From positions 18,029,385 to 18,093,384 of the forward strand of contig NC_088295.1 of the NCBI RefSeq assembly GCF_032854445.1: a stretch of DNA of 64,000 nucleotides. Direction: 5' to 3'. Positions 31,701-41,800 of the stretch are shown piece after piece; the first letter of the stretch is position 1; each line of letters opens with the position of its first letter. Position numbers and translations under genes: made by a program. The notes below the pieces were generated by a model. It was not told the DNA's origin and made no database searches. It was given only the letters and a program-made list of their open reading frames with translations. The DNA comes from Liolophura sinensis (taxonomy: Eukaryota > Mollusca > Polyplacophora > Chitonida > Chitonidae).

Positions 31701-34700
31701 GGTTTCCCTTGTCATTTACAGAACCATTGGAGAGAGGAACGTAAGTGAATATTTATATAAAATCTTTGGTTTAATTTATCAACATATTAAATGATTTATT
31801 CACGGTAGTTTGATTTTCTCTTTGATACTTGCTTCAAAAACATTTACAAATGATTTTAGCTCTGTGAGGAAGTCTTTCCTCCTCTCTATATCGAAGTATC
31901 AGTTGCCATTTTGTGGGGTATATTATTCAGTTATTCTTGTTTTTGTTTTTTCTCTGCAGGTTGCAGATGAGTCAGAGATTCCGTAGTACTGGTGATCTAT
32001 TGGACAGTCACTCTGTGTCAGACCATGGCTCCTTAGAACAGGAGGCCCTGGGGCTTGTCAGACGCCCACGATCTCTCTATGACCCCTCTCAAAGTCGACA
32101 GACAAATGGCCCTAGTCAGGTGAGCCTTGATCTCTTAACTCTCCAGGAAAGCTTCACCAGATATTTTACACTGATATTATTTATTATAACTTCTAACAGG
32201 ATGTGAATGGTTAATCTGATTGACTGTGTAGTACTATCCTTTTCTACTTACAAATGAAATGTAATGAATCAGAGAGTATTGAAATCAAATATTACTGTGC
32301 TCAGGTATTCTGTATTTTTTGAGTATATATTCTAATTTCAGCAGTCATTCTCAGACTGGACCCTTAGACCAGTCTCTCCCTCTGTAGGGGGATACTCACA
32401 AAGGGATCTAACTCTACCACGGCCATCTGCCCTTCACTGCCAGACCCCGTCATCATATAGCACCATGTCCACACCTAACCATACCCCACAGGTACTACCT
32501 TAAGCTGTAGGCTGTTGTAGGTACAACTTCATGGACCATGGAGCATGTGCATGTTGTTGTCAGTTATCATGTTATCTTATACTTGTACACCTGTTGTCCC
32601 CATGACATTTGCCTGGCCTATTACCTAGGATATACATGTACCTGTCAGGATTAGGTAAGACTCTTGTTAAGTCTTCCACCTTGTTAATGTGTCTTCCTTG
32701 GCATGTCTGCTCCTTTTTCCAATTGTTATTGATCACCCTTGACACAGTAATGATGATGTTACCTGTCTGCTGTATATAACTGCTTCATCTGCTGATTATA
32801 CTTGATGCATTAGCATTTCCCAGGTGACTCAGTGATGTTGTTCCACACCAACCCACCCATCCAACCAAACAAACCCACCCACCCACCCACCCACTGCAGT
32901 CCCCTGCAGTACTGTATGCGTAAGTCTCCCTTCACCGGTATGTTGTGTTGTGCTGAATGTTGCTGGTGTTATATGACATTGTGCTGGACATTGCTCTGTG
33001 AAGCTGTTTTGTGGTTTTTGTTCTGGGCATTGCTCTGTAAAGCGGTCCTGTGCTTTTGTTTTGGACATTGCTCTGTGAAGGTGTTCTGTGGTTTATATGC
33101 TGGACAATGCTCTGTGAAGCTGTTCTGTGGTTTTGTGCTGGACAATGCCCTGTGAAGGTGTTCTTTGTTTTTTGTGCTGGACATTGAAATGTGAAGCTGT
33201 TATGTAGCCTTGTGCTAGAAAATCCTCTGTGAAACAGTTCTTTGGTTTTATGCTGGACATTGGACTGTGGAGCTGTTTTGTGGTTTTGTGCTGGACATTG
33301 CACTGTGAAGCTGTTCTGTGGTTTTGTGCTGGACATTGCTGTGCGAAACTGATACATGTACATGTATATTATCTCAGATATTGTCATTGCTGTACTTTAA
33401 GGTCACATTTGCTCATTCAGTACAAACAAGAGTAAGACTCATCTGAGTTGTTATATTAAAGCGTGCTTTCATTCGTTGAAGTAGATTTTGTTGACTGTTA
33501 CAGACAAGAAACAACAGTGTGAACATATTTGTGTAGCAGTTCATTTATTCATCTTCTGAGATTCTAAATATGGTCTCTTCAGTTCTGCCAGTCATGTGTA
33601 TTGGTTTCATCATGTCAGGGTCAACATTGATTTCTATTCTCTGCCTTGGGGATTATATTCTAACCATCCATGCGGTCATCCATTTCTTTTCTTATTTTTT
33701 AGCAGTATGAGTCAGAGATATATTCCACTAGCTTGTATGGGAGCATGGCACCATGGCAACATCAGCATACCGGTCCCCCTTCACCACCCCTCCCCCCACC
33801 TCCACCTCCACCTCCCCCAGAGAATCCCCCCACCATGCTCAGCAGTTTAAGACGAGGGCCCAGTATTTTGTCTCGGTCCAGTGGCCGCTTTTACTCTGAA
33901 CCTCCAACACCAGCCAGGTCAGTCATGTCTGTCCCCGCCCCACCTGCCCCACCTCTAAAGGCCACACCACAACCCAAATCAGCCCCTGGAACACCCATGA
34001 ATACTCCACGCCTTAAAAAGAACGTTTCTTCATCTTCTAACACCGGTATATCTCAGTTGGAAGAGACGTCCCCAGGGTACAGCATGGACTACCAGGTGCC
34101 TCCTGCCCCCCAACCCATAGGTTCTGCCCAACCAGGTAATGGATATGCCGACCAAAACACCTCTCACGGGTACCACAATCAGGGCCCGTACCCCAATGGA
34201 GGGGCCACACTGCCCAGTCCTGGTAGCCCAGTGGAGGAAACCAGCGGGTGAGCTATCAAGCTATTAACCTGGCCTCAGGATCAAAGCTGCCTGAAGTTAA
34301 GCAAGAAGCTAGTCTTAACATTTTATCTTAATACTTTTCTGATCGTTTAATGTAAGGAGATTGGGGAGACAGTCAACTCTCACGTTGATAGTTCAAATTT
34401 GTGTTTCAATGTTACAATGCTATTTATACTGTAAGTAAAGAACCTTGAGCTTAAAATCATATCCAGTGATGATCCTGGGGCCAGTTGTACTAATACTGAA
34501 GTGTAGTGTGATACTGACCAGAGTCACACAGACAATGTACTGACTGCTCTCATTGTTTCTGTGCAGCTCTTAGACTGTATTTGAACAGAATTTGTGGTGG
34601 TACCAAGTAGTCAGTCACCCTAAAAAAGTTTTAATTAACATCAAATCTTTACCCAAGTGAATAATATTAACGCATGTTTTGTAACACACCAATCAAAAAA

Positions 34701-36784
34701 GGTACTGAATAAAATAGACTTAGGTACAGTTTAATGGCTGTAGGCACTTACTCCTAAACTCCTCAGTTCCAAGTTTTTCACAGATTAGTCCTGTATTGTC
34801 TAAATTCTTCAGTAATTATTAAAAAATGCTGTAGACTTTATCCTGTTGGCATTGTAATCTGTCCCTGAAGATAGATCATGAATCTTTTTGAACTAATGTT
34901 AACACAGAGTGTCATCTTTGGGCCTGATATGGTAAACTTTGGCCTTTTGATGGGTTAAATTATTTTTGTTTAAGATTTCGCTTTCATGATCGACCACGAC
35001 AACTGCACCCATACTGAAGAGGGGTGAGTTTAAGGGAGGCTACTCATGAATGGTATTTGGGCGGATCTCACTTTGCTTCCCTGTGGCTAGGTTTATATAA
35101 TGAGCAATTGCATCCTGGAAAGAACAAGTACACTTTTTAAACCCTAGTATGAAAATCTGTTTGAATAAATAGTCCCTTTGTAAAGAAAAGTTTTTGTTTT
35201 GTAGTTTTCAAATTTGTATACCAGCTATTAACTGATATATATGTAATAGCTTTAATGGTCCTTTTCCTGTGAACATGATCTGTACTTGTAGTGTTGAAAT
35301 GTCATGCCAACAATTGAAAAATTAAATAACTGTCTGCTGCAAAATAACATGTGAACCATATTCTCACAGACAATTCCCACTGTACTTCTTACCTCTATGC
35401 TATTAATGAATAGTAGAAATCTGGCTTTAGCTTTCTGACTACTAATATCCTACTCTTGGTCCCATTATTGAATATTATGGTGAAACAGGGATTATATGTT
35501 TCTGGATCAATCTCTGTGAATTACAGGTGTACCTCAGGTATATTATCAGTTTTAGGTAGGCATGTTTTAATTGCTGTGGTTTAAAAGGAGTTAAAATTCA
35601 CTTCCTTAGTTACATTTGAACCCTAAATAAGCCAGCTGTTTTTCAATGGACACTTGTATTACTTGTTATCCCTACGTCAAATTGACACATAAAAAGTGTC
35701 TTATATGTAAATAAGTTTTAAAAAATCAGTTAAATTTCCCCAACCATCACTAACTGGACAGAAGCAAGACAGAGCTAATACATGTATCCCTAAGTTCACC
35801 CACTTGGCTGGCTTTCTAATCATTTACTTCTGGGGTAGTTTGGTACTATTCACCAAAAACCACATTCTAACATCCCATCCCTGGTGATGGATACTTTTCT
35901 GGATGTTTTACTCATATTGTGTTTGGTTCAGTAAACTCCTCAATGTTCATTTACAAGGCTATGGATTTATTCTTGTGTATAATTTCTGTTCCTAGAATAC
36001 CAGAAATTAGACTTCGTTTTTAAATTGTAAATGTCATTAAAGAGGATAGACTGTAGATTTGGAAAAGTGCTTATCAATGCAAATTCAATTTTTGCTATTA
36101 TTTTTAAAATAGCCCAATTGATTACTTTTCACAAAGTATCAGCCTTGTGTCTGATAACCAGCATGAAATCAGTAACAGCGTGCCTAAAACTTTAGAATCA
36201 TTGTAGGACTGAAAATAGCAGGGGTAAGAGTGTTATATTTACTGTAAGGCATTAATTGGAGCTGTTGTTGTTAAACACAAATTTGTTTAGATTAACAAGT
36301 ATAGATTTTTTGTCAAAAATCACTAGTATAACCTCTTTAAGCATCTATTCCAGTATTTCAGCTAAAATGTGTGAAAGAATGTCGGTACTAAAATCGCCAA
36401 CCATCACCCAGTCAGTTGGATTGTGTTGGATACATATGCACTTGAGATTTCCATATCACGTGGAAAGCAGCATGGAGATTTTACTGGGCCATGATCCATT
36501 TCACTGCCTTCCTGCTTGCTGGAAATATTACGGCGTTTTAGTACTGTTTTTTTTTTAAATATTATCACGTTTAAATGAGTTAATACATATTTTTATTGTA
36601 AATTATTGTAATAAAAAATAAGACATATCAAAGTCATCACTGCCTAGATTTTTGTGGGAAAATGGAACTTGCTAAGCACCTCTGAAAATTATTTTTCAGG
36701 CACTCGAACAGCAAGAACTTGATGTTGGCAGGAGTTCGCTTAAGGAGTACAGTAACAAATGACAGATCTGCCCCAAGAATTTGA
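10707..36784 (+). CDS. BAIAP2: BAIAP2-family protein (IRSp53/IRTKS-like), I-BAR + SH3 + WH2-like, 16 coding exons
   Basis: This is an adaptor that bends membrane outward through its I-BAR domain and links small GTPase signals to actin through its SH3 domain. Exons: 10707-10754, 13464-13539, 15019-15111, 24833-24894, 26125-26199, 26715-26837, 27218-27283, 28124-28210, 29270-29374, 30001-30133, 30757-30940, 31693-31740, 31960-32119, 32342-32491, 33703-34247, 36700-36784. All phases join, giving 679 residues. The start MRGSEDLHKLTDSIYK then HLTESFNPGVRNL matches the family's N-terminus. I-BAR spans about residues 1-245; KRYLNGHKTM and YEKSQRTLNKVRKKSK align without gaps to vertebrate members. 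SH3 is about 307-363, a proline run about 495-512, and a WH2-like tail about 653-679. The linker between I-BAR and SH3 is short, and I see no CRIB motif. Invertebrates usually have a single such gene, so I cannot choose between IRSp53 and IRTKS orthology. Introns 1 to 3 are the largest (2.7, 1.5 and 9.7 kb). Confidence 0.95.
10755..13463 (+). other. Intron 1 of the BAIAP2-like gene
   Basis: Donor gtaagt, acceptor tttgtag. Apart from a SINE family 2 tail (11,918-12,001) I see nothing in it that I can support. Confidence 0.7.
11918..12001 (+). mobile_element. SINE family 2, 3' tail in intron 1
   Basis: It contains ccataatgctggctgcactc, gtgaaatattcttgagttcg, aaaacaccaatcaaataaat and an (aaat)n tail. 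Confidence 0.75.
13596..13957 (+). repeat. Minisatellite of about 19-bp units
   Basis: Units are variants of ccagattacacccacacca and ccagattacatcctcacta. They form a higher-order pattern, with blocks containing accgtattacatccaaactg recurring about every 57 or 95 bases. It lies 57 bases after exon 2. The open frame across it (13,593-13,991) is a by-product of the repeat. Confidence 0.9.
13970..14305 (+). mobile_element. SINE family 3 (tRNA-like head, family 1-type tail)
   Basis: The head ggcctaatggctagagagta with a later gggatcaaacc resembles tRNA A- and B-box regions. The 3' end, cctaatgactccttgtcatc then atatgactaaa and gataaaccccaagcatatg, matches the 3' module of family 1. It lies between two arrays with the same 19-bp motif. 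Confidence 0.6.
14327..14745 (+). repeat. Minisatellite of about 19-bp units, second block
   Basis: Units are variants of ccagactacacccacatta, with a later higher-order unit of about 57 bp (…acattaccagactatacc…, …cacacactctaccagac…). The motif is the same as in the 13.6-kb block. Overlapping open frames in two phases are repeat artefacts. Confidence 0.9.
15744..15990 (+). mobile_element. SINE family 2, nearly full length
   Basis: The head gccatgacttagtggttagc is tRNA-like and cccaggagcctctcacaaat follows. The middle is tctgcggatgatcatg, and the 3' part is cgtcataatgctgttagccg then atataagtgaagtattctta with an (aagt)n/(aaat)n tail. It lies in intron 3. Confidence 0.8.
15991..19242. other. Intron 3, stretch without recognised features
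   Basis: Unique-looking AT-rich DNA. Open frames at 18,159-19,374 have no domain or splice context that I can support. Confidence 0.5.
19243..22265 (+). repeat. 91-bp satellite array A (about 33 units)
   Basis: The unit starts at gctcaccatacacacatata, continues gctgctgactctgtacctga and gtatggggatataagattct, and ends gatccattctctagcag. It is 91 bp long, with an 89-bp variant lacking two bases in ataagattct. Runs of near-identical units (20,340-20,770) show recent expansion. Each unit contains cag|gctcaccata, matching the acceptor and first ten bases of exon 6 of the host gene. Minus-strand open frames across it are artefacts. Confidence 0.95.
22650..23190 (+). repeat. 91-bp satellite array B (about 6 units)
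   Basis: The unit is the same as in array A, separated from it by about 385 bp of unique sequence. Several units carry the variant ctctatcaag in place of ctctagcag, which lowers the match to a 3' splice site because the tag/cag triplets are lost. Confidence 0.93.
23740..23792 (+). mobile_element. SINE family 4 tail (degraded)
   Basis: It contains caatatggctgtaaaattgc and tgatgttgccctaaggcata, then atcattcactcc. This resembles the clearer copy at 47,795-47,865, which has (attc)n at its end. Confidence 0.5.
23793..24020 (+). repeat. Tandem repeat of about 45-50 bp with catacata microsatellite
   Basis: Four to six units of atatatactccaccagaga then ccccaagcatac, spaced by runs of catacata. Confidence 0.85.
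24021..26289. other. Introns 3-5 around exons 4 and 5, no further feature
   Basis: Apart from exons 4 (24,833-24,894) and 5 (26,125-26,199) I see no supported feature. Intron 4 is 1.2 kb long. Confidence 0.5.
26290..26714 (+). repeat. 91-bp satellite array C, diverged, running into the exon 6 acceptor
   Basis: Four to five diverged units, with tctgtagtcactgatccatc where arrays A and B have tctacaatcactgatccatt. The last unit (ttctgtagccactaaag…cttccag) is the real intron 5 end, and exon 6 begins gctcaccataaacg. The array and the functional splice site are therefore continuous. Confidence 0.85.
27390..27658 (-). mobile_element. SINE family 2, full length, with 12-bp target-site duplication
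   Basis: Read on the minus strand, the element starts gcctccgtggctcagttggt. It has gaactc/caagtcc at the B-box position and ends with tgtaaaacca-like sequence and (aaat)n. The direct repeat cctaagcatcga flanks it at 27,378-27,389 and 27,659-27,670. It lies in intron 7, antisense to the gene. Confidence 0.9.
28501..29085 (+). mobile_element. SINE family 2 copy with internal 50-bp tandem expansion
   Basis: The left part (gtttaccagcaacctgcaga) and right part (cataatgctgtctgtcatca then tataagggaattatcc) are SINE 2 sequence. Between them a 50-bp unit (ctcggcctctgtcagggctt, gcctcccaccataatgctgt, ctgtcatcac) is repeated about ten times with one or two changes per copy. The unit is itself SINE 2 internal sequence. 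Confidence 0.85.
30473..30724 (+). mobile_element. SINE family 2, nearly full length, ending just before exon 11
   Basis: The head gggcctcagtgacctagtgg is tRNA-like. It continues aattcaagcccagctcatgc and gcatggttgtgggtttcccc, then gtgaaatattcttctgtaag and an (aaat)n tail. The tail ends 32 bases before exon 11, so it may now supply the branch-point region. Confidence 0.85.
30757..31740 (+). CDS. BAIAP2: SH3-encoding exons 11 and 12 of the BAIAP2-like gene
   Basis: Exon 11 (30,757-30,940) and exon 12 (31,693-31,740) together encode the SH3 fold. Visible signatures are ALYD-like VRAVYNHSAEGE, the acidic LNFVEGDVISLL, DGWHYG and the closing YGWFPLSFTEPL. The codon for lysine 351 is split 2+1 across the intron. 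The position of the domain, after the I-BAR and before the proline-rich part, is standard for the family, whose SH3 binds proline-rich actin regulators. Confidence 0.95.
32862..32894 (+). repeat. (ACCC)n microsatellite
   Basis: Short run of accc units in intron 14. Confidence 0.85.
32978..33347 (+). repeat. Minisatellite of about 38-39-bp units in intron 14
   Basis: About nine to ten units of gtgctggacattgctctgtg then aagctgttctgtggtttt, with up to a quarter of positions changed between copies. Open frames on both strands across it are repeat artefacts. Confidence 0.9.
33703..34251 (+). CDS. BAIAP2: Proline-rich exon 15 of the BAIAP2-like gene, with in-frame stop on read-through
   Basis: It encodes residues 471-651, including a run of PPLPPPPPPPPP near residues 495-512 and a Ser/Pro-rich low-complexity region. 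The end is ambiguous. The sequence cgg|gtgagc at 34,245-34,253 is a strong donor; splicing from 34,247 to 36,700 adds a 27-residue tail. If it is not spliced, the next codon is TGA (34,249-34,251) and the protein ends ETSG at residue 652. Possible polyadenylation hexamers for the read-through form lie at 34,708-34,713 and 35,164-35,169. Confidence 0.9.
   Translation, partial: QYESEIYSTSLYGSMAPWQHQHTGPPSPPLPPPPPPPPPENPPTMLSSLRRGPSILSRSSGRFYSEPPTPARSVMSVPAPPAPPLKATPQPKSAPGTPMNTPRLKKNVSSSSNTGISQLEETSPGYSMDYQVPPAPQPIGSAQPGNGYADQNTSHGYHNQGPYPNGGATLPSPGSPVEETSG
34252..36699 (+). other. Last intron, or 3' UTR of the read-through transcript
   Basis: It has the donor gtgagc and the acceptor atttttcag. 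AATAAA hexamers at 34,708 and 35,164 could end the short isoform. I see no repeats or other exons. Confidence 0.5.
36700..36784 (+). CDS. BAIAP2: Terminal exon 16: WH2-like C-terminal tail of the BAIAP2-like gene
   Basis: After the split glycine codon it encodes 27 residues ending LMLAGVRLRSTVTNDRSAPRI-stop, given here in pieces: LMLAGVRLR, STVTNDRSAPRI. Vertebrate IRTKS and long IRSp53 isoforms end in the same kind of tail (V-x-L-x-x-TVTNDRSAP), described in that family as WH2-like and actin-related. The acceptor is atttttcag. This match supports splicing from 34,247 even though the exon is tiny and 2.4 kb away. Confidence 0.88.
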
Positions 36785-38427
36785 TGAGATCACGGCACAC
36801 TTGATGATTTAATGAGTAAATTTGCCTGTCAGACATCCCATCCCATTATATACATTAATCCTTAAATGTAATAGCTTATCAACTTGATTGTGGAATCTTC
36901 AGTGGCGTTCCTGTCAGTGGATACGATAAAGGGCCTGAAAGTCGATCCATTACTAGGTTGAACATGTCCCCTGATTCTGAAAGTTCTGTTCATCTTTGAA
37001 TATTGTTTTGAGATTTTTTTGCAAGATGGAATGGTATCCTTAGTTTCAGGAATAATTTGTGGCATTTATTTGCCTCTGAAAATGCAATCTATTTGCGCTT
37101 AAAAGAACTGCTATAAAGAGTTTGTATTCCTGGTTATTTAAACTGATTTTGTGTTGCTGATATGAAGTTACATTTTGTCTTTAAAGATTTAAGCCAGAAC
37201 CCAGCAATTCAACTCAGTTCAGAAGTTGAATGTGCCAGTACATTTGTGTGTAGTAAATTTTTGTTATTATTTAATTAAGCAGTGGAGTAGGGGCTAAGCC
37301 AAATATTTAAGACTGTAGTGAAGGCCAAGTTTGAATTGTTCTTTTACGGGCGGAGTAAATATTTTTTCAGTGTTTTTGGAGGGTTTAAAAGAAAAATTTA
37401 AAAATTATCTAAATTGTGGAACGTGTGTTCTATCTTTGGCAATTTTTGCCCTTAAGATACATTAACATGACTGGAAAGCCTTGAAAAAGAGGGAAATCAT
37501 AAAAAAAAACATCAGACTATTTAAAATGGATTTTGCATTTCATCTTTATTCCCTTTTTGGATTTATTTAGTGTTGGCTAGCCCGTAAAATAAAATTGCTT
37601 TTGCCTACAGTGTGAAAAACTGTGCTGAGATGCCCCTTTAAGATTAGATACACCAAGCCCTAAAGTGGCATAGGATCCAATATGAGGTGTAGCACCAGGA
37701 AAGATATCACAAAAGCTGTATTTGCCACAACTCACAAATCTGTGTATTTATATATGTTAACAGTGTGCATATCTGTCTGTAACTGTATAGTGAATTCCTG
37801 CTGTAAATGCATGAATTTTGTTTTTGTTACATCATACCTGAATCTAGATGACCCTGGCAGCTGCACATGTATACCACTGTGTATGTACAATCTTCATTGT
37901 GATCCAGTCTTCATGCAGTAGTCACCTGTATATCCAGCATATGCCAAATTTCACCCCTGCCTCAAATATGCTCTACCCCCGGCCTGGAATTCTTAGCCAT
38001 GGCCATTTGGATGACTTGTATATTATTGGTATTTTGAATACTATAATTATTGTGTTTGAAAAGACCTGATGTTGCCAGTGTGATCTTGTGTGTATAATTA
38101 TGATTAAGGTGTACATTGCAGATATGTTGTGTTAAATATGAACTTCAACCAATACATCGTAGTTTAAATGTATACATATAATTTTGTGAAATGTATTTCA
38201 TGTGACTGTCTATAACTAAGGCATATAACGTATATGGTATTTTATCTATATAGATGTACATTCCTACCAAAAACTTTGGCATGTGAGAACTGTTCTAATT
38301 TTTTAAAACTTATTAGTTTTTCTTACACCTGTTGTATATGTGTGAGTGGTATTATCTAAACAGTAAATCAATAATTGTATATTTTACTTTTTTTTTTTCA
38401 ATATGTGACCTCTTCAGCTTGGCAAAT
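36785..38427. other. Downstream of the BAIAP2-like stop: possible 3' UTR
   Basis: AT-rich, with no exon seen. An AATAAA at 37,588-37,593 is a possible end of the transcript. Confidence 0.4.
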
Positions 38428-38868
38428 CAAACATGTAGATTCATAGCAACTGTATATCAAACATGTGGATTCACAGCAACTGCATATCAAACCTGCGGAT
38501 TCACAGCAACTGCATGTCAAACGTGGATTCACAGCAACTGCATATCAATCGTGTGGATTCACAGCAACTGCATATCAAACATGTGGATTCACAGCAACTG
38601 CATATCAAACATGTGGATTCACAGCAACTGCATATCAAACGTGGATTCACAGCAACTGCATATCAGTCATGTGGATTCACAGCAACTGCATATCAATCAT
38701 GTGGATTCACAGCAACTGCATATCAAACGTGGATTCACAGCAACTGCATATCAAACCTGCGGATTCACAGCAACTGCATATCAATCATATGGATTCACAG
38801 CAACTGCATATCAATCATGTGGATTCACCGCAACTGCATATCAATCATGTGGATTCACAGCAACTGCA
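38428..38868 (+). repeat. Minisatellite of 27/30-bp units, open in all three forward frames
   Basis: About 16 units of catatcaaacatgtggattc plus acagcaactg; the 27-bp form lacks three bases (caaacgtgg). Because the unit contains no stop in any forward frame, frames of 141-183 codons arise. None has a plausible start context or domain, so I treat them as artefacts. Confidence 0.92.
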
Positions 38869-41800
38869 GATTACCCTCTGTGATATCTAGCCTCATGTGG
38901 ATATATTTCTGGTAGAAATGGCACTGCCAGCTTGATGAAACTTAAATTAAAAAAAAGAAAAGCAAGTAATTTACAAATCTAAATTTCATTGTTATCGTGT
39001 ATCATTGAGTTGGAGGCACAGTCAACTGTAAATGCACTTCACATTTTCATGCACAGTGTTAAGAGAGAGTACTCATATAAACATGCCCTGGAGGTGTTTT
39101 TCCAGTGTCCTGTTTAAAAAGCTACATGTATGTTACTGTCTATATTAGGTAAGTCATTAGTGCTATATTACCAGATGACTAATCCAACAGCCTTGTTTGT
39201 TGTAAAGACATTAAGCAGGGGAAAAAAGGAAGTGTGCATCAGTTATGAATAATTTGATCTTGCCTCATTTTCAACAGTTTACCCTTGCACACATTGAACA
39301 TTGTGATATGATGTATATTTTGCATATCTTGTACAAATATTTTCAGTGGTCCTTTTCTTTATCAATCTTATATCGAAACTTGTCCATTTTCATACCTGGT
39401 CAAATAATGTATACCAATTACCTACATTTTTCTAAATACATACATGCATATATTTATATACTTATGTAAACAGTCGTTTTTGTTCCATTAAAATAGATGT
39501 AATTTATAAACCAATTTACAGGTATATAATGATACTCAGCTATACATATTTGCATATGGTACTTGTAATTTATGATATTTCTATTAGAATCTGACACTGT
39601 GACCTATGCACCAGAGATTTTACATATCATTTGATCTGTGACATTTGTAGATAGAAAGTATTACTGAAATGGCTAGTCACGTCTTTTATTTTCTTTAAAC
39701 TTCCAACTTCATGAAAACTATACTCGCAATATATCTGTATTGAAGACAGGTTTGACAGGTTGGAATTCACTCCGCCTGCCATATATAACACATGATATTT
39801 CTGTAAGTTGATCCATATTTGCACTTAGGACTGAGGCAATCAGTCTTAAAAATGTTTAGAAACAGTTCACAAGCATTAAAGTCTATAAGTGATGAGGTTT
39901 TAAGAATTCTCTTGAGCTAACATTTGTTTTTTGTGAACAGCAATAGGTGTCTTCACCTCTGACAACTTTACCAAATGTATATGCCACACAGCATAGGAAT
40001 TTAAGACACTGCTGATTATGTTTCAGTTTGTAAGCTAATGTACAAACAAGTAAGTGAAATATTCTGGAACGGAGTAAAATACCAGTCAAATAAATAAAAT
40101 ACATTTTGCAAACGTTGATCGAATTATATCTGATAAGATCATACATATATGATGTTAATACTATTATGTACAGTGACCTTCCCACAGTTGTCCTACAACC
40201 ATTCTGTGACCTTCACACAAACACACATTCTAATTTTTTTAGCCCATTCTTTGTAAGTCAGGAAAGTAGATTCGTCATTAAGGTCAATTTTTAAGGGGCT
40301 TAAGTTAAAGCCGGAGCTCACAAATAGTTACATTGTTCCTTTATGCTTTATGTTGGAGATATCTTATGATGAGGGTTACTCATCCTATATAGCCATACTG
40401 TCACAAGGAATGTTTTGAGATGGAATACGGACTACAAAGAACAAGCATAGTCGATCATAGGTGCCCATATTGTGTTTTCTCTACAGTGACCTTGCATTCC
40501 AGAAGGTGTCGAACTATCACTAAAAACTGGTTATTTCTAGGCAAATTATAATCATACATGAGGATAGTATAAAGTAACAGAACAAAATCTGTCTTCAAAT
40601 TTTGATCCAATGAGAAAATGAAGGAGGTTCTGTCTGATTTTTTTACATTTTTCATTTGACACATTTTGCTTCTTTCTGATTGATTCATTCACTTTATAGG
40701 GCCACTTTTTGTGAAATTCAATTCATTTCTCATCATAAGAAACTTGAGGGTTGGCATCAAAAATACTACTTTAAAGCCTTTATTTGCTTTATTTTATTTG
40801 GATTTTTACATACCAAACTTTGGGACAAACACAGTCAGTGAGATAATGCAGATTACACTTGGGCAGGATGTACTGTGGCTGCAGCTCAGTAATGAAAGTG
40901 TTTTGTATGTTGTTGGTACCAAGGCCTTTTATACACGTATACCATGGTTCTGCTTTACTGAGTCAGGTGTATGGTTAAGAATAGTGTAGACTTTATGATG
41001 ACCATCTCCTGCATTGCTAGCCTCACATTTATGTAGTTGTAATTCCAAGTTTTTGTTACATTTTGCAGAATGTGTTATGGTCTCCGTGGTTACAAAACCA
41101 TACTGTTGTGCAGCACATTTTCAGCATTATTGAAATTACAGTTCATTTTTTTGTCAAAGAAGCAAACTTCCGTTTGCTAGCAGAGGTCATACTGACACGA
41201 TGCCTTGTACCAGTTTCATTGGGAACATTTATTGTATTCATAAAACTAAAGGCCTGAAATATATTTCTTGAAGTGCGAATTTGGCCAAACATGCCTAAAG
41301 GTATTTCCATTATGATAAACTGACACTTTACAGTGATACATATGACTGAGTTACATTAGAAATTAAAAATTTGGTAATTTATGTCTTTAGTTAGTTTAGG
41401 AAGACATTGATATGGTGTAATGAATACTTTTTTAACTGTGTTACATGTATTTGGTGTGTCAACCTCAAACTTAATTTGATAATTTTTTTGGGTAGATTGT
41501 TATTAAACTGGTGAACTGAAATTGTGTGTTTCTTTAGATAGACGATTTTAAAGATAAACCACAACATACATTGCACCTGTGTCCAGCCAATATTCTCTTG
41601 TGCTGGAAAGTTTCCTCTTATAATAAGGCTTCATGGTATAGAACCTTAAAGTGACTTTCTCCATAAGGCAGAAGCAGTCTACACTTCTGTATGAAATGAC
41701 CTAAAATTTTGTCTTTGGGGAAGTTATTCAGGTTTCCAGATTCTTTGTTGATCTTAGGAAAGGTGTTTTGAGGTTTGTTTGGAAGGTAAGGTGATATGGA

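Noticed and set aside
32932..33387. 151-codon minus-strand frame with SSTKPQNSFT repeats
   Set aside because: Artefact of the 38-39-bp minisatellite.
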